From NCBI GenBank assembly GCA_016302725.1, contig JAEDNB010000029.1, positions 1 to 15,252 of the forward strand: 15,252 nucleotides of DNA, given 5' to 3'. This DNA is from Lentisphaeria bacterium (GTDB lineage: Bacteria > Verrucomicrobiota > Lentisphaeria > Oligosphaerales > Oligosphaeraceae). The notes beneath the pieces were generated by a model that saw only the letters and a program-made list of their open reading frames with translations, had not been told where the DNA came from and did no database searches. Every line of letters begins with the position of its first letter. The first letter of the stretch is position 1. Shown here piece after piece: positions 13,600 through 15,252 of the stretch. The position numbers and the translations under genes are program-made.

Positions 13600-13675
13600 C
13601 CGTGCCCTCCGTGCGCCCGGCTTGCCGTGCGTTTCCGTGCTCTCCGTGTTTAAAGAACCGTGCCCTCGGTGTTTG
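13600..13675. repeat. Degenerate 9-nt CCGTG repeat element
   Basis: The core CCGTG (CACGG on the other strand) recurs at 13600, 13609, 13625, 13635, 13644 and 13658, with a variant CGGTG at 13667. Spacings are mostly 9 or 10, with 14- and 16-base steps. Units look like CCGTGCCCT, CCGTGCTCT, CCGTGTTTA. It is intergenic and lies between the stop of the HExxH gene and its terminator hairpin, so it would be transcribed in that gene's 3' untranslated region. Translated on the minus strand it gives His-Gly-Glu-His-Gly and Thr-Glu-Gly-Thr-Glu, peptides I associate with spurious short proteins from similar repeats in other genomes. Confidence 0.65.
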
Positions 13676-13683
13676 CCGGCGTA

Positions 13684-14625
13684 TCACTCCTTGGCAAATT
13701 CCTGTAGGCGTCCGGTGCGGTAGCAGGCGACTTTCCAGCGGAGGCATTTTTGCCGCCACTTGTCCAGGAGGAGAGCGGGGTCTTGGGCGCGTGCCAGGGC
13801 GTGGATTTCCGTATCCGTGGCGTGGAAGAGGAGGATTCTGGCCTTTTGCCGGTCTTCTCCGCAGCAGTGTGCCAGTGCGTCCAGGGCCTTTTGGAAGATT
13901 TTCCTGGTATGGAGATGTCGCAGGACGAGTGTGGTGGTGGTCGCCAGGAGAGGGAGCCAGTTCAGGAAGAGGGGGAGGTGTGGGGCGAGGAGGGGGAGGG
14001 TGAACTGTCCCAGGAGGAGGAGGAGGCAGGCTCCCAGGAAGAGGAAGGAGTCTGTCTGGGAGTGCATGATGCCCCCCCAGTTTCTTCGGAAGGCGGAGTG
14101 GGAGGTCTGGTAGGCGAAATGTTCCTCGAAGCGCTGGGAGTCGAGTCCCCCCCTGGCCACATGGCAGAGCTCATGGGCGAGGATTTCCTCGCGGCAGTAG
14201 AGGAAGGAGCGTTTCCTGTCCCGCAGCCTTTCGTTGATGATGAAGACGGCGAAGGGGTCTGGGGGCCAGGAGTAGGTGCATCCCCCGAAGAGCCATCCCG
14301 TGCCGGGGGTCAGGAAGAAGGCGGGCACCCAGTCGCCTTGGAAGCCATAGAGGCGGCGGGTGCGCTCTCCTGCCTCCTCCAAGAGGGCGGGGGGCACCTG
14401 GGCCTCCCGTTTAAGGGAGAGGCCCTCCAGGGAGTAGAGTCCCTTCTCCTTCAGGGAGCCATGGCATTCCCGGAGGCGTTCCTGGAGGCGGAGCAGCCGT
14501 TGGGCGAAGGCCTCCCCGTTTTCCCCCGGGGCGGGGAAGAGCCCCCGCCTGTCCCATTGGGCCAGGGCGGGCAGTTCCTCCCTGCGGAGGCGTTGCAGGT
14601 CCAGGGTGTCCAGGGGGGAGGGCAT
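13684..14625 (-). CDS. Membrane-anchored putative zinc metallopeptidase (HExxH)
   Basis: The 313-residue protein carries EILAHELCHVARGG (~147-160), an HExxH zinc site (His151, Glu152, His155). Glu167/168 in RFEEHFAY, 12-13 residues after the second His, could be the third ligand of a gluzincin-like site. Two adjacent hydrophobic segments follow (~192-237), then a basic/amphipathic C-terminus with three Cys (HCCG, KCLRWK, ACYRTG has one more). The N-terminal ~90 residues look helical. I cannot assign a named family; M48-like or M56-like membrane peptidases are the closest in plan. The frame extends to TTG 14643, but ATG 14625, 40 bases after the GspF-like stop, is preferred. Cotranscription with the GspF-like gene is likely. 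Confidence 0.7.
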   Translation of the reverse strand: MPSPLDTLDLQRLRREELPALAQWDRRGLFPAPGENGEAFAQRLLRLQERLRECHGSLKEKGLYSLEGLSLKREAQVPPALLEEAGERTRRLYGFQGDWVPAFFLTPGTGWLFGGCTYSWPPDPFAVFIINERLRDRKRSFLYCREEILAHELCHVARGGLDSQRFEEHFAYQTSHSAFRRNWGGIMHSQTDSFLFLGACLLLLLGQFTLPLLAPHLPLFLNWLPLLATTTTLVLRHLHTRKIFQKALDALAHCCGEDRQKARILLFHATDTEIHALARAQDPALLLDKWRQKCLRWKVACYRTGRLQEFAKE

Positions 14626-14665
14626 GGGGAGGGGAGGGAACAACGCCCCCGGGACGGGGCGGGGG

Positions 14666-15252
14666 TCAGCCGCCCAGCTTGTCGATCATCTTCACCAGGG
14701 GGGCGAAGAGGGCGATGACGATTGTGCCGATGACGCCGGCCAGGAACATGATCATCAAGGGTTCGATGAGGGCGGTGAGGCCTTCCACGGCGCGGTCGAC
14801 CTCTTCCTCGTAGACGGCGGCCACGCGGTTCAGCATGTCCGGCAGGGCGCCCGTCTCTTCGCCGACTTCAATCATGGAGCAGAGCATCAGGGGGAAGAGC
14901 CCGGATTTCTCCAGGGGCTTGGTCATGCCCTCGCCTTCCTTCACGGCGTCGTGGACGGAGTCGATGGCCCGGGCGAAGAGTTCGTTGCCGGTGGTGTCCC
15001 GCACAATCATGAGGGCGGAGAGGACGGCTACGCCGGAGCCCATGAGGGTGCCCAGGGTCCGGGCGAAGCGCGCACAGATATTCTTGACCACCAGCCCGCT
15101 GATCATGGGAATCTTGATGCACATCAAGTCCCATAGGTAGGTACCTATCTTGGTCTTCAAGAAGAGCTTGATGACCACGATGATGCCGATGAAGCAGAGG
15201 AACACCGTGAGGAAGTGGTGCTGCATGGCGTAGGAGCAGTTGATGACGAACT
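14666..15252 (-). CDS. Type II secretion/type IV pilus F family protein (GspF/PilC-like), partial
   Basis: Polytopic inner-membrane platform protein of type II secretion or type IV pilus machines. The open frame runs through the right edge of the window, so the N-terminal part is missing and about 194 C-terminal residues are present. The first membrane helix in view (FLTVFLCFIGIIVVIKLFL) is followed by the second cytoplasmic repeat with ARFARTLGTLMGSGVAVLSA and the conserved EVGEETGALPDML, then a last helix pair beginning EPLMIMFLAGVIGTIVIALF near the C-terminus. Codon phase continues upstream of the internal Met at 15226, which is therefore not the start. GspF versus PilC cannot be decided from this fragment. 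Confidence 0.93.
   Translation of the reverse strand, partial: FVINCSYAMQHHFLTVFLCFIGIIVVIKLFLKTKIGTYLWDLMCIKIPMISGLVVKNICARFARTLGTLMGSGVAVLSALMIVRDTTGNELFARAIDSVHDAVKEGEGMTKPLEKSGLFPLMLCSMIEVGEETGALPDMLNRVAAVYEEEVDRAVEGLTALIEPLMIMFLAGVIGTIVIALFAPLVKMIDKLGG

Noticed and set aside
13600..13675. Possible CRISPR array
   Set aside because: Units are 9-10 nt without spacers of constant length, and no cas genes are in the window.
13547..13759. 70-codon minus-strand frame with His-Gly-Glu and Thr-Glu peptides
   Set aside because: It is translation of the 9-nt repeat and the terminator hairpin plus the end of the HExxH gene in another frame; not a protein-coding gene.

Overview
The window reads as a stretch of a GC-rich, double-membraned bacterium. 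Apolipoprotein N-acyltransferase, a TolQ/TolR-type proton channel pair and a signal-peptide-bearing beta-barrel protein indicate an outer membrane. A prepilin-like protein with an FTLIELL signal lacking the usual Gly before Phe, plus a C-terminal FADGH motif, is the style common in the PVC superphylum. Lentisphaerota/Victivallia is my best guess; this is inference from protein style, not from a marker search. All convincing genes are on the minus strand. The only plus-strand candidate is one small ORF at the left end.

Layout in minus-strand transcription order. (1) 15252-13684: the C-terminal part of a type II secretion/type IV pilus GspF/PilC-family membrane protein, running off the window, then a membrane-anchored HExxH putative metallopeptidase, ending near a 12-bp hairpin with a T run. 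(2) 13413-10200: a tight three-gene cluster of a prepilin-like secreted protein, a large membrane-anchored alpha/beta hydrolase with what looks like a degenerate second hydrolase half, and a smaller membrane-anchored alpha/beta hydrolase. The spacer before it holds a 9-nt-unit degenerate repeat and a four-copy 8-bp repeat. (3) 10031-9147: a single beta-barrel outer-membrane protein gene with its own promoter candidate and a 13-bp-stem terminator. (4) 8897-653: a long cluster nusA-infB-rbfA-HPr-like-rsmA-tolQ-like-tolR-like-lnt, with overlapping genes from rsmA onward, combining transcription/translation factors, ribosome maturation, a PTS-like phosphocarrier and envelope biogenesis.

The most interesting regulatory structure is directly upstream of nusA. 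A textbook intrinsic terminator (8-bp perfect stem plus U-tract) lies between an AT-rich promoter-like block and the nusA Shine-Dalgarno sequence. A mutually exclusive 6-bp upstream pairing could act as an antiterminator. This looks like an attenuator controlling the whole nusA-to-lnt cluster.

Other oddities are IF-2 G4/G5 motifs that depart from NKxD/SAK, an HPr with a changed active-site loop inside a translation operon, three unrelated 9-nt-period arrays (in lnt, in the OMP gene and between genes), and codon-registered antisense open frames longer than the genes they oppose. The left 110 bases are AT-rich, with an extended -10 promoter, a strong Shine-Dalgarno folded into a hairpin, and a three-codon leader overlapping the start of a 74-codon ORF. 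No tRNA, rRNA, CRISPR array, insertion sequence or attachment site was recognised.
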